DNA of 64,000 nt from an uncultured Clostridia bacterium (GCA_934120045.1 CAKOTF010000009.1:9722-73721); one strand, 5' to 3'; positions 54,093 to 63,187 are shown, counted from the stretch's first letter. Program-made: numbers and translations. Notes: generated by a model from the sequence alone, not told the origin.

Positions 54093-54758
54093 TCATTTAT
54101 TACATAATATTTGATTTTTTATTTTACTTTCTTCTTGTTTTGCTACACGATAGTCAACTCTTTGATTTTCATCAACATCTGTTGTATCATATTTTACCAC
54201 ATTTACTTGTCTTTTTAAGTAAATTCCAGTAATATATTCATCAGATTTCGGAACTTCTAAATTTCTAGTAGATAAATATTTATTAAATGCTTTTTCTTCT
54301 TTTTTTCCACATGGTTCTATATGTAAATATTTTTTTCTCCAATATATATGGTGATCATAATATTCATCTTGGCCACCTAACAAATTATCATAGCAAAATG
54401 TGTATGTTATTCTATCATTTTTTATTGATATTGTTAAATTTGACCATACTTTTTGATTTGTTTTTCTAAATTCTTCTCTTAGTTCTTTTATTTCATCATA
54501 TAAAAGTTCTACTAGTTTTAAATATTCTTCCTCTTCTATATTGTACTTGTTTGGGACTTCATATACATTTATAAATTTTCTTTTTAAAATTCCTCTTGGC
54601 ATAAAATAGAAATACATTTCTCCAACTTGAACTTTTCCAAGTCTCTCTATTATTGATGCATATAGGTATAATTCATCCCATTTTCCAGGTACTATATTGA
54701 AAAGCTTTCTTTGTATATTTTCATATAATTCTTTAATTTTTTTAGTATTATTAATCAC
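54093..54758 (-). CDS. YezG/DUF600-family immunity (antitoxin) protein
   Basis: A 221-residue protein. The N-terminal 125 residues follow the YezG/DUF600 pattern: LYENIQRKLFNIVPGKWDELYLYA, VGEMYFYFMPRG, LVELLYDEIKELREEFRKTNQKVWSNLTI and FCYDNLL. YezG-type proteins neutralise YeeF/LXG polymorphic toxins in Bacillus. No toxin gene is present here, so it would be an orphan immunity gene. The C-terminal 90 residues are not recognised. It starts with GTG after a weak GGTGG site and lies inside the glycolytic cluster, 61 bases after gpmI. Confidence 0.75.
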   Translation of the reverse strand: MINNTKKIKELYENIQRKLFNIVPGKWDELYLYASIIERLGKVQVGEMYFYFMPRGILKRKFINVYEVPNKYNIEEEEYLKLVELLYDEIKELREEFRKTNQKVWSNLTISIKNDRITYTFCYDNLLGGQDEYYDHHIYWRKKYLHIEPCGKKEEKAFNKYLSTRNLEVPKSDEYITGIYLKRQVNVVKYDTTDVDENQRVDYRVAKQEESKIKNQILCNK

Positions 54759-54819
54759 TTTTATCCACCCTTATTTATAGCGGGTTTTGAATTTTTTCGC
54801 TATTAATAGTTTATAATTC

Positions 54820-56352
54820 TTATTTTTCTAAAATACTTTCTCCAGTCATTTCTTCTGGCTTTTCAATTCCTAATATTTCTAACATTGTTGGTGCTAAATC
54901 TGCCAATTTTCCAGATTTTACTTTTAATGTTTCATCATTTGTTACAAGTATTAATGGAACTGGATTTGTTGTATGTGCAGTATGTGGTTCACCTGTTTTA
55001 TAGTCAATCATTTGCTCACAGTTTCCATGATCTGCAGTTATTAAAATTGTTCCATTATGTGCTAACATTGCATCTACAACTTTTTGAACACATTCATCTA
55101 TTGTTTCTACAGCTTTTATTGCTGCTGGTAAACTTCCTGTGTGTCCAACCATATCTGGATTTGCAAAGTTTAATATAATTGCATTATATTTATCTTCATT
55201 TATTGCTTCTACAACTTTTTCTGTTACTATTGGTGCACTCATTTCTGGTTGTAAATCATATGTTGCTACTTTTGGTGATGGTACTAATATTCTATCTTCA
55301 CCAGGATATTGTTTTTCTTCTCCTCCATTAAAGAAAAATGTAACATGTGCATATTTTTCTGTTTCTGCAATTCTTAATTGTTTTAATCCATTTTTGCTTA
55401 CAACTTCTCCAAATGTGTTTACTAATGGTTCTTTTTTGAATGCTATTTTTACATTTGGCATTGTTTCATCATAATTTGTAAAACATACAAAATATGTGTT
55501 GATTTTTTCTGTTTCAAATCCATCAAAGTCTGGGTCTACAATTGCTCTTGTTATCTCTCTTGCTCTATCTGGTCTAAAGTTAAAGAAAATTACAGAGTCA
55601 TTTTCTCCAATTGTTGCAATTGGTGTATCATTATTAACTATTACAGTTGGTTCAACAAATTCGTCAAATACTTCTTTTTGATAAGAATCTTCTATTGCTA
55701 TTGTTGCAGATGTTGCTTTATTTCCTTCTCCTCTTACTAATGCATCATAACATTTTTTTACTCTATCCCATCTCTTATCTCTATCCATAGCATAATATCT
55801 TCCTGATATACTTGCTATTTTTCCAACTTTCTTTTCTTTCATTTTTTCTTCAAGTTGTGTTATATATCCTTCTGCTGATGCTGGTGGTGTATCTCTTCCA
55901 TCTAAAAAGCAGTGTACATATACATCTTCAAAATCTCTTCTTTTTGCCATTTCAAGTAGTCCATATAAATGTCTAATATGACTATGAACTCCACCATCTG
56001 ATAATAATCCTAATATGTGTAATTTTGAATTGTGTTTTTTACAATTTTCAATTGCTTCTATGAATTCAGGAATTGCAAAAAAGTCTCCATCTTCTATTGA
56101 TTTTGTTATTTTTGTTAGTTCTTGATATACAATTCTTCCTGCTCCAATATTTGTGTGTCCTACTTCAGAATTTCCCATTTGTCCATCTGGTAGTCCTACT
56201 TTTAATCCACTTGTATACATTATTGTATTTGGGTATTTTTTCATTAGTTTGTCTATATTAGGTGTTTTTGCAAGTTTTACAGCATTACCATCTGTTTTTT
56301 CGTTTATTCCAAAACCATCTAATATCATTAGCATTACTGGTCCTTTTTCCAT
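54820..56352 (-). CDS. gpmI: 2,3-bisphosphoglycerate-independent phosphoglycerate mutase
   Basis: A 510-residue two-metal mutase of the alkaline-phosphatase superfamily. Key parts are LMILDGFGINEKTDGNAV, the catalytic Ser in GQMGNSEVGHTNIGAGR, LGLLSDGGVHSHIRHL, HCFLDGRDTPP, FFNFRPDRAREI, NFANPDMVGHTG and TADHGNCEQM with HTAHTTNPVP. It interconverts 3- and 2-phosphoglycerate. The ATG at 56352 lies nine bases after AAAGGA; an ATG three codons upstream is too close to that site. Confidence 0.97.
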   Translation of the reverse strand: MEKGPVMLMILDGFGINEKTDGNAVKLAKTPNIDKLMKKYPNTIMYTSGLKVGLPDGQMGNSEVGHTNIGAGRIVYQELTKITKSIEDGDFFAIPEFIEAIENCKKHNSKLHILGLLSDGGVHSHIRHLYGLLEMAKRRDFEDVYVHCFLDGRDTPPASAEGYITQLEEKMKEKKVGKIASISGRYYAMDRDKRWDRVKKCYDALVRGEGNKATSATIAIEDSYQKEVFDEFVEPTVIVNNDTPIATIGENDSVIFFNFRPDRAREITRAIVDPDFDGFETEKINTYFVCFTNYDETMPNVKIAFKKEPLVNTFGEVVSKNGLKQLRIAETEKYAHVTFFFNGGEEKQYPGEDRILVPSPKVATYDLQPEMSAPIVTEKVVEAINEDKYNAIILNFANPDMVGHTGSLPAAIKAVETIDECVQKVVDAMLAHNGTILITADHGNCEQMIDYKTGEPHTAHTTNPVPLILVTNDETLKVKSGKLADLAPTMLEILGIEKPEEMTGESILEK

Positions 56353-56405
56353 TATTTTCATTCCTTTCCAATTCAAATAACAATAGTTGTATTGTTTTGA
56401 ACCAA

Positions 56406-57158
56406 TTATCTATCATAATTTACAATTTTAGCGAATTCTTCAGATTTTAAACTTGCTCCTCCTACAAGGCCTCCGTCTATATCTGACATCTCAAATAATT
56501 CTTTTGCATTTGATGATTTTACGCTTCCGCCATATTGTATTATAACTCCATTTGCCTCATTTTGTCCATATATTTCTGCTATTTTTTTTCTTATTTCCAT
56601 TATTGTATTGTTTGCATCTTCTTTTGTTGCTGTTTTTCCTGTTCCTATTGCCCATATTGGTTCATATGCTACAATAATTTTTTCTAAATCTTCTACTGGT
56701 ACACCTTCTAATGCTTTTTCTATCTGACTTGTAACTATTGCTTCTGTTTGACCTGATTCTCTTTGTTCTAGAGTTTCACCAACACATATTATTGGTTTTA
56801 GTCCAACTGCTAATGCTGATTTTACTTTTTTATTTACAGTTTCATCTGTTTCTGCAAAATATTGTCTTCTTTCTGAATGTCCTATTATTACATATTCTAC
56901 TCCTATAGATTTTAACATTTGTGCAGATACTTCTCCTGTATATGCTCCTTTTTCTTCCCAATGCATATTTTGGGCACCTATTTTTATATTTGTTCCTTGT
57001 ACATTTAGTAATGAATAAAATAAATCTGTATATGGCACACATAAAATAACTTCATTTTTTGTGTCACTTACAAGTGGTGTTAATTCTTCAATGAAATTAA
57101 TAGCTTCATTTGGAAGCATATTCATTTTCCAATTTCCTGCAATTACTTTTCTTCTCAT
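56406..57158 (-). CDS. tpiA: Triosephosphate isomerase
   Basis: A 250-residue TIM barrel. Active-site residues are seen in AGNWKMN (Lys), IIGHSERRQYF (His) and VAYEPIWAIGTG (Glu), with the phosphate-binding YGGSV and GLVGGASL at the end. It converts dihydroxyacetone phosphate to glyceraldehyde 3-phosphate. It lies between the guanylate-kinase-like gene and gpmI on the same strand. Confidence 0.97.
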   Translation of the reverse strand: MRRKVIAGNWKMNMLPNEAINFIEELTPLVSDTKNEVILCVPYTDLFYSLLNVQGTNIKIGAQNMHWEEKGAYTGEVSAQMLKSIGVEYVIIGHSERRQYFAETDETVNKKVKSALAVGLKPIICVGETLEQRESGQTEAIVTSQIEKALEGVPVEDLEKIIVAYEPIWAIGTGKTATKEDANNTIMEIRKKIAEIYGQNEANGVIIQYGGSVKSSNAKELFEMSDIDGGLVGGASLKSEEFAKIVNYDR

Positions 57159-57194
57159 AAAAAATCCAATTCCTTTCTATAATTTAGAGAACTT

Positions 57195-57785
57195 CTAGAC
57201 ATTTATAATTTTCGAATTATAATCATCATTATTACTTTTTAGTCTTTCTTTTATTATATTAATCAAGTTCTTCTTTGCTTCATCAGTGTAGTCATTTACA
57301 AATTCACAATCAAATTGTTTTTGTAATTCTTTATTTGCAGAATATTCTTTTATATGTTCATCTATTTCTTGCAATCTTTTTTTTATAACTTCACTTGGAA
57401 GCTCCCTATTTTTCAATTCAATCTTTGCTCTTTCAATATCTTTTGGTATTATATATATTGAAAATATATTTGGTGTATGTTTTTTTATTTCATATATAGT
57501 ACTATAATGTACTTCTGTTACTTGATTTTCACTTGATTCTAGTTTTTCTTTTCTATATCCATATTTTGCTCCAAGAAATTCAAAATCAACTACAACTTCT
57601 TTATTTTTCACTAGTTTTTCGAATTCTTCTTCACTTACAAATTCTTTATCAATACCATTAACTTCATTTTTTCTTTTATTTCTTGTTGTAACAATTGCTA
57701 AATTTTTAAAATTAAGTTCTTTTGATATCGCATCTTTAAAAAAAGATTTGCCAGTTCCTGTTATTCCTGATAATGTTACTATCAT
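57195..57785 (-). CDS. Guanylate-kinase-like P-loop protein
   Basis: A 196-residue P-loop protein. Walker A is GITGTGKSFF (7-16). VTTRNKRKNEVNGIDKEFVSEEEFEKL follows the guanylate-kinase layout (TTR.PR..E..G.DY.FVS...F), and the later REL...VIKKRL resembles the LID region. It diverges from housekeeping Gmk (for instance KRKNEVNG instead of PRPGEVDG), so GMP may not be its substrate. It is translated almost without a gap after the Nudix gene (two bases). Confidence 0.7.
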   Translation of the reverse strand: MIVTLSGITGTGKSFFKDAISKELNFKNLAIVTTRNKRKNEVNGIDKEFVSEEEFEKLVKNKEVVVDFEFLGAKYGYRKEKLESSENQVTEVHYSTIYEIKKHTPNIFSIYIIPKDIERAKIELKNRELPSEVIKKRLQEIDEHIKEYSANKELQKQFDCEFVNDYTDEAKKNLINIIKERLKSNNDDYNSKIINV

Positions 57786-57787
57786 AA

Positions 57788-58384
57788 TTATTCCTCTCTT
57801 TGAGTATTTCCTTTGCTTTGGCTATAATAAATATTTCTAACTTTCTCAAATATATCACTATAATCAAAATTTTTAGGAAATTTTGTTCTTCCACATTTTA
57901 ATAATTGAAATGTTTCTTCTAATGGTAACCAAACATATTTGTCTATTTCTTCTTTTTGAATTTCAATTTTTGATGAATTTCTTTTTAAGCAATAAAATGT
58001 TATAAAGAAATTTTTTATTTTTTTAGAACTCTCAAAGCCAAGAGGAACACCTTGTTGTGTAACTTTTACAACATTCATTGATTCCTCTAGGTTTATTCCA
58101 AGTTCTTCTTTTAATTCTCTTACCATAGCTTGAGTTTCTGTTTCATCATTATCTAAATGTCCTGAGCATAAATCATTTTTTCCAGGTGTAAGTCCTTTAT
58201 TAGCTCTTACTTCTATAAGAACTTCTCCTTTTTCATTTATAACAAAACATGTAACTCCTTTTAGCCAATCACTTTCATCTAAGTTTTTTTCATCTGTTTT
58301 ATCTATTGTTCTTTTATATTTTCCGTCTTTGTCATATACTCTATATTGTGTTCCTAATACTCTAGGATTCCTTAGATTTTCCAT
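57788..58384 (-). CDS. Nudix hydrolase (IDI-like branch)
   Basis: A 198-residue Nudix protein. After an N-terminal strand pair come GVTCFVINEKGEVLIEVRAN, then CSGHLDNDETETQ and the Nudix box up to RELKEELGIN. The CSGH start of the box and the RANKGLTPGKNDL stretch resemble the isopentenyl-diphosphate-isomerase-like Nudix subgroup. The substrate is unknown. It is inserted between pgk and the guanylate-kinase-like gene and is probably cotranscribed. Confidence 0.87.
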   Translation of the reverse strand: MENLRNPRVLGTQYRVYDKDGKYKRTIDKTDEKNLDESDWLKGVTCFVINEKGEVLIEVRANKGLTPGKNDLCSGHLDNDETETQAMVRELKEELGINLEESMNVVKVTQQGVPLGFESSKKIKNFFITFYCLKRNSSKIEIQKEEIDKYVWLPLEETFQLLKCGRTKFPKNFDYSDIFEKVRNIYYSQSKGNTQREE

Positions 58385-58424
58385 TTTGCCTATACTGCCT
58401 TTCTCTCCTCAAACTATTTATTTC

Positions 58425-59609
58425 CTATTTGTCTAATAAACATTCTATTCCTGGTAATTTTTTACCTTCTATAAATTCTAATGATGCTCCTCCACCTGTT
58501 GAAACATGTGTCATTTTATCTGCAACACCTGCTTTTTGAATTGCTGCAGCTGTATCACCACCACCAATTATTGTTGTCGCATCTAATTCTGCTAATACTT
58601 GTGCTAATTTGTTTGTTCCTTCAGCAAATGCTGCAAATTCTGCTACACCTACTGTTCCATTCCATATTACTGTTTTGGCTTTTCTTAATTCTTCTGCATA
58701 TAATTCAATTGTTTTTGGTCCAATGTCTAATCCTTCCCAACCATCTGGTATTGATTCTCTATCTGCATACATTGTTTCAGTATTTGCTGAAAATTCTTTT
58801 CCTAATTTGTTGTCTATTGGTAGTAACATTTTTACGCCTTTTTCTTCAGCTTTTTTCATTAATTCTTTTGCTAAATCTAATTTATCATCTTCGCAAATTG
58901 AATTTCCTATTTTATATCCTAATGCTTTATAGAATGTATAAGCCATTCCTCCACCAATTAATAATACATCTACTTTTTCTAATAAACTATCTATTACACC
59001 TATTTTATCAGATACTTTAGATCCTCCTAATATTGATACAAATGGTCTTTCTGGATTTTGTAATGCTTCTCCTAAGAATTTTAATTCTTTTTCTATTAAA
59101 AATCCTGAAACAGCTGGTAAATAATGTGCTACGCCTTCTGTTGAAGCATGTGCTCTATGTGCTGTTCCAAATGCATCATTTATAAATACATCTCCGAAGC
59201 TTGCTAATTTTTTTGCAAATTCTGGATCATTGTCTGTTTCTTCTTTATGAAATCTAACATTTTCAAGTAACATTACTTGTCCTGGTTGTAAATTTTCAGC
59301 TAATTTTTGTGCACTTTCTCCAACAACATCTTCAGCCATTAATACTTCTTGTCCTAATTGTTTTGAAAGTTCTTTTGCAACTGGTGCAAGTGAAAATTCT
59401 TTTTTGAATTCTCCCTTTGGTCTTCCTAAATGTGAAGATAATACTATTTTACATCCTTGTTCTATTAAATATTTTATTGTTGGTAATGCTGCTACAATTC
59501 TTCTATTATCTGTTATATTTTGATTTTCGTCCATAGGAACATTAAAATCACATCTAACAAATACTCTTTTTCCTTTTAAATCAATATCTTTTATTGTTTT
59601 TTTACTCAT
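58425..59609 (-). CDS. pgk: Phosphoglycerate kinase
   Basis: A 394-residue kinase that makes ATP from 1,3-bisphosphoglycerate. Seen are KRVFVRCDFNVPMD, the LSSHLGRPKG loop, LLENVRFHKEE, NDAFGTAHRAHAST, SILGGSKVSDKI and the C-terminal GGGDTAAAI and STGGGASLEF nucleotide-binding loops. It follows gap after a hairpin that can lower read-through. Confidence 0.98.
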   Translation of the reverse strand: MSKKTIKDIDLKGKRVFVRCDFNVPMDENQNITDNRRIVAALPTIKYLIEQGCKIVLSSHLGRPKGEFKKEFSLAPVAKELSKQLGQEVLMAEDVVGESAQKLAENLQPGQVMLLENVRFHKEETDNDPEFAKKLASFGDVFINDAFGTAHRAHASTEGVAHYLPAVSGFLIEKELKFLGEALQNPERPFVSILGGSKVSDKIGVIDSLLEKVDVLLIGGGMAYTFYKALGYKIGNSICEDDKLDLAKELMKKAEEKGVKMLLPIDNKLGKEFSANTETMYADRESIPDGWEGLDIGPKTIELYAEELRKAKTVIWNGTVGVAEFAAFAEGTNKLAQVLAELDATTIIGGGDTAAAIQKAGVADKMTHVSTGGGASLEFIEGKKLPGIECLLDK

Positions 59610-59675
59610 AATAAGTTTTTCCTTTCTTATATAAAAATAATTAAAATATATTTTTTAATTATATCACTTCAAAAA

Positions 59676-59709
59676 GGTTAGAGGTTAGACAAGCTCTAAC
59701 ACCCTAACC
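59676..59709 (-). terminator. Hairpin terminator between gap and pgk
   Basis: A 14-base-pair stem with one bulge (59676-59689 with 59695-59709) and a five-base loop, followed by TTTTT. An extended -10 (TGATATAAT, 59659-59667) follows at once and may start pgk transcription. Confidence 0.7.
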
Positions 59710-59721
59710 CAAGTTGAATTA

Positions 59722-60732
59722 TTATTTATGATCTACTGTTGACATATAGCAAGCTAAATCAACTAACTTGTTTGAATATCCCCATTCATTATCATACCAT
59801 GCAACTAATTTAACGAATGTATCTGTTAACATGATTCCTGCTGTTGCATCAAATATTGATGTATGCATATCACTTAAGAAATCTGAAGATACAACTGGTT
59901 CGTCTGTATATTCAACAATTCCTTTTAATTCGTTTTCAGATGCTCTTTTTACAGCTGCACATATTTCTTCATATGTTGTTGGTCTTTCTAGATTACATGT
60001 TAAGTCAACAACTGAAACATCAACTGTTGGTACTCTGAATGCCATACCTGTTAATTTTCCATTTAATGATGGTATAACTTTTCCTACTGCTTTTGCAGCT
60101 CCTGTTGATGATGGAATAATGTTTGCAGATGCAGCACGTCCACCTCTCCAATCTTTCTTTGAAGCTCCATCAACTGTTTTTTGTGTTGCTGTTGTTGAGT
60201 GAACTGTCGTCATTAATCCTTCTTTGATTCCAAAATTATCATTTATTATTTTTGCTAAAGGTGCTAAACAGTTTGTTGTACAAGATGCATTTGATACAAT
60301 GTTCATGTCTGAACTATATGTTTCATTATTTACTCCCATTACAAACATTGGAGCATCTTTTGATGGTGCACTTATAAGAACCTTTTTAGCTCCTGCATCT
60401 AAGTGTGCTTGTGCTTTTTCCATTGTTGTGAATACACCAGAACATTCTAATACATATTCAACTCCAAGTTCTCCCCAAGGAATATTTTTTGGGTCCATTT
60501 CATTATATACTTTTATTACTCTTCCATTTACTACTAAGTTTCCATCTTTTTCTTCAACTGTTCCGTTAAATCTTCCATGTACAGTGTCAAATTTTGTCAT
60601 ATATGCCATGTAATCAGCTGCTACAAATGGATCGTTTACTGCTACAACTTCAACCTCCTCTTTACCTAATGCTGCTTGGAATGCTAGTTTTCCTATTCTT
60701 CCAAATCCGTTAATTCCTACTTTTACTGACAT
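59722..60732 (-). CDS. gap: Glyceraldehyde-3-phosphate dehydrogenase, type I
   Basis: A 336-residue dehydrogenase. GINGFGRIGKLAF binds NAD, the active-site Cys lies in SNASCTTNCLAPL, and VHSTTATQKTVDGASKKDWRGGR and WYDNEWGYSNKLVDL are further hallmarks. The coenzyme is probably NAD. An excellent ribosome-binding site (AAGGAGGAAA) and its own promoter mark it as the first gene of the glycolytic cluster. Confidence 0.98.
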   Translation of the reverse strand: MSVKVGINGFGRIGKLAFQAALGKEEVEVVAVNDPFVAADYMAYMTKFDTVHGRFNGTVEEKDGNLVVNGRVIKVYNEMDPKNIPWGELGVEYVLECSGVFTTMEKAQAHLDAGAKKVLISAPSKDAPMFVMGVNNETYSSDMNIVSNASCTTNCLAPLAKIINDNFGIKEGLMTTVHSTTATQKTVDGASKKDWRGGRAASANIIPSSTGAAKAVGKVIPSLNGKLTGMAFRVPTVDVSVVDLTCNLERPTTYEEICAAVKRASENELKGIVEYTDEPVVSSDFLSDMHTSIFDATAGIMLTDTFVKLVAWYDNEWGYSNKLVDLACYMSTVDHK

Positions 60733-60806
60733 AAAATTTCCTCCTTTTTGAAATTAGTTTCTTCTAATTTCATTTTTATCTATTATTTACCTTTTTAGGC
60801 ATTTTT

Positions 60807-60839
60807 ATTCTATAACAAATGATAATACTTTTCAAGTAT
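60807..60839 (-). promoter_or_regulatory. gap promoter with -35 in a hairpin
   Basis: TTGAAA (60830-60835), a 17-base spacer and TAGAAT (60807-60812). The -35 forms the tip of a nine-base-pair palindrome (ATAATACTT with its complement, about 60822-60842) that may also end transcription from the ORF6N gene. Confidence 0.65.
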
Positions 60840-60879
60840 TATTTGAAAATTATTTATATTTTTCTTCTCTTATAATTCT

Positions 60880-61824
60880 TTATTTATAGTTTAAAATTTT
60901 TTCTATAATTTCTACATCTTCAATTTTATTTATTCCAAAACACTTTTTTCCTAAATCTTTTATTGATGCTCCTAAATGATACATTTCTTCATTGTCTATA
61001 ATTATAAATCTATCATGAAATTTATTTGTTTTTGCAACTTTTAATATTGGGTATTCTTTATTAAATTTTTGAATATCGATTTGTTGGATATTACTTTTCT
61101 CTGAAGTCAGTATTACTACTTCTACATTATTGTTTTTCTTAGTAAGCATTTTTAAAACACTGTCATCTATATAATTATCTATTATTAAAATCTTTTTATT
61201 TGCTTTTTTTATAATATCAATTATCAGACTATATGCATCATATATTTGTCCTTCAAAAAATATTTTTTGTTTTATATTTTCTTCTACTTGAAGTTGATTA
61301 AAGACTTCATTAAATTTTTTATCATGTTCTAATAATTTGTATTCTATGTTAGTTAATCTTTCAAATATTTGTCCATTTTGTATTAGAAATTTTCTCATTT
61401 CTACAAAAGCATTCATAATATTTATACTTACTTGAACAGCTATATCATTCTTTAATAAACCTGATAACATTGCTATTCCTTGTTCAGTAAATACATATGG
61501 CAAATATTTTTTTCCTCTATGTTTTATATTTTCACTTTTGGAACTAGTCGCAAATTGCGACCAGTTATTTTCATTTTTTAAATTCAAAACTACATTTGGC
61601 ATTTTTATATTTTTAATTTCTTCTGTCGTTAATTGAAAGCAAAAATTTTCTGGAAATCTTTCTTTATTTCTCTTTACTGCTTCATTTATTCTCTTAGTTT
61701 GATAATGATATAACATTGCTACATCACTATCTAGCATAACTTGTTTTCCTCTTATTGTATATATTAAATTTTTTATTTCTTCATTAGATCTATCATCTTT
61801 AATGATTAAATTTTCATTTTCCAT
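60880..61824 (-). CDS. ORF6N-domain protein with a C-terminal phospholipase-D-like half
   Basis: A 314-residue protein. Residues about 10-150 form an ORF6N domain (LIYTIRGKQVMLDSDVAMLYHY, NEAVKRNKERFPENFCFQLT, YVFTEQGIAMLSGLL), a DNA-binding module common in phage antirepressors. Residues about 200-310 resemble a single PLD-type module: KKILIIDNYIDDSVLKML, then FHDRFIIIDNEEMYHLGAS, where the His and Asp are HKD-like although the Lys is absent. This combination is common in genomic 'ORF6N' proteins. The ATG at 61824 follows AAAGGATG. Its promoter spacer holds a LexA-like box. It may be a prophage remnant or a damage-induced regulator. Confidence 0.82.
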   Translation of the reverse strand: MENENLIIKDDRSNEEIKNLIYTIRGKQVMLDSDVAMLYHYQTKRINEAVKRNKERFPENFCFQLTTEEIKNIKMPNVVLNLKNENNWSQFATSSKSENIKHRGKKYLPYVFTEQGIAMLSGLLKNDIAVQVSINIMNAFVEMRKFLIQNGQIFERLTNIEYKLLEHDKKFNEVFNQLQVEENIKQKIFFEGQIYDAYSLIIDIIKKANKKILIIDNYIDDSVLKMLTKKNNNVEVVILTSEKSNIQQIDIQKFNKEYPILKVAKTNKFHDRFIIIDNEEMYHLGASIKDLGKKCFGINKIEDVEIIEKILNYK

Positions 61825-61852
61825 AGATTCACATCCTTTTACGATTGTGTAT

Positions 61853-61881
61853 ATTTTAAAACATTTGTTTGTATTTGTCAA
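61853..61881 (-). promoter_or_regulatory. ORF6N gene promoter with LexA-like box
   Basis: TTGACA (61876-61881), a 17-base spacer and TAAAAT (61853-61858). The spacer contains AAACAAATGTTT (61859-61870) in the same position as the box in the dinB promoter. Confidence 0.6.
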
Positions 61882-61985
61882 GTATTTTATTGTTATTTAT
61901 ATATTTTTTTAGTCCATGCACTTTTATTTTTTTCTAACATATAATTTGTTATATGAGTTCTTAATAAAATTATATGGAGGTTTTT

Positions 61986-62687
61986 ATGTTTTCCGCATTG
62001 TGTATAAGTGGTTTTTTTCACTTTTTACAGACTGCAGTTTTTGCAGTTGGATACATTTCAGGAACTTCCCTTTTTCCAGAACCTCTAAGTTCTGAAGAGG
62101 AGCGAATTTATCTTGAAAAATTAAGTACAGGAGATGAAGATGCACGTAATATTTTAATTGAAAGGAATTTAAGACTTGTTGCACATGTTTGTAAAAAATA
62201 CAGCAATTCAAATGTAGACCAAGATGACTTAATTTCAATTGGTACAATTGGTCTTATCAAAGGAATTAATAGTTTTAAACCTGAAAAAGGTGCTAGACTT
62301 TCTACATATGTTTCTAGATGTATAGATAATGAAATTCTTATGCATTTTAGGGCAACCAAAAAGCAAAATGCTGAAGTATTTCTTGATGAACCAATCGGAA
62401 AAGATAAAGATGATAATGTTATTACATTACAAGAAATTTTAGAAAATGATGACAGAAGTGTTGAAGAATCTGTTGATTTAAAAATGAAAGTTAAACTTTT
62501 ATATGAAAAAATGAAATCTATTTTAAAAGGAAGAGAACGTACAATTTTGGAACTTCGTTTTGGTCTTGATGGTCATAAACCTAAAACACAAATTGAAATT
62601 GCTAAAGAAATGGGAATTTCTCGTTCTTATGTATCAAGAATTGAAACTAAGGCTATTAGCAAACTTTCTAAAGAAATTAAAGAATAA
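61986..62687 (+). CDS. sigK: RNA polymerase sporulation sigma factor SigK
   Basis: A 233-residue late mother-cell sigma factor. The hydrophobic N-terminal 25 residues act as a pro-sequence, followed by FPEPLSSEEERIYLEKLSTGDEDARN, region 2 (RNLRLVAHVCKKYSN, DLISIGTIGLIKGI, KGARLSTYVSRCIDNEILM) and region 4 with the helix-turn-helix IAKEMGISRSYVSRIETKA. The gene is continuous and not split by a skin element. GGAGG lies five bases before the ATG at 61986. A possible sigma-E -10 (CATATAAT, 61938-61945), with GCACTTT 20 bases upstream, is visible. Confidence 0.95.
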   Translation: MFSALCISGFFHFLQTAVFAVGYISGTSLFPEPLSSEEERIYLEKLSTGDEDARNILIERNLRLVAHVCKKYSNSNVDQDDLISIGTIGLIKGINSFKPEKGARLSTYVSRCIDNEILMHFRATKKQNAEVFLDEPIGKDKDDNVITLQEILENDDRSVEESVDLKMKVKLLYEKMKSILKGRERTILELRFGLDGHKPKTQIEIAKEMGISRSYVSRIETKAISKLSKEIKE

Positions 62688-62752
62688 TTTGTATAATATT
62701 CCATTTCTTTGCTAACAATAATAAAAATAGCTATTAATGGGAGGTTTTTATA

Positions 62753-63187
62753 ATGGATATTAATAAAAAAGTTTTAAATGAAGTTAGCAAAGGTGCAAAA
62801 ATGGGAATGGATGCGATAAAATTTGTTTCTGATAAAGTTTCTGATAGTAGATTTCAAAGAGTTTTAAATGTTGAATATCTTAAATATAAAGAAATTTTTA
62901 ATCGTGTTGGGAATATTTATCATAATTATGATTTAACTGATGATCCTCAAGAAACAAATATAATGAATAAAGCTATGACTTGGTATGGAATTCAAATGAA
63001 TACAATGACTGATAAAAGTAATTCTAATATTTCTGAATTATTGTTACAAGGTACTAATATGGGGATTATTGAATGTCGCAGGTTGTTAAATAATAATCCT
63101 AGTGTTGATAAAAATGTTAGACAAATTTTAGATGATTTTGTTGTTATGCAAGAAGATAGTGTAGAGACATTAAAAAAGTATTTATAA
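62753..63187 (+). CDS. Hypothetical helical protein downstream of sigK
   Basis: A 144-residue, predominantly helical protein, not firmly assigned. It reads as four long helices (for example FQRVLNVEYLKYKEIFNRVGN, NIMNKAMTWYGIQMNT, GTNMGIIECRRLL and VRQILDDFVVMQEDSVETL), a layout like ferritin-like or DUF2383-type four-helix bundles, but without an obvious metal-ligand set. GGGAGG precedes the ATG. It lies 65 bases after sigK and ends in a terminator, so it may be expressed with sigK. Confidence 0.65.
   Translation: MDINKKVLNEVSKGAKMGMDAIKFVSDKVSDSRFQRVLNVEYLKYKEIFNRVGNIYHNYDLTDDPQETNIMNKAMTWYGIQMNTMTDKSNSNISELLLQGTNMGIIECRRLLNNNPSVDKNVRQILDDFVVMQEDSVETLKKYL

Noticed and set aside
61986..62687. 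Skin element or recombination site splitting sigK
   Set aside because: The gene is continuous from pro-sequence to region 4, and no recombinase adjoins it.
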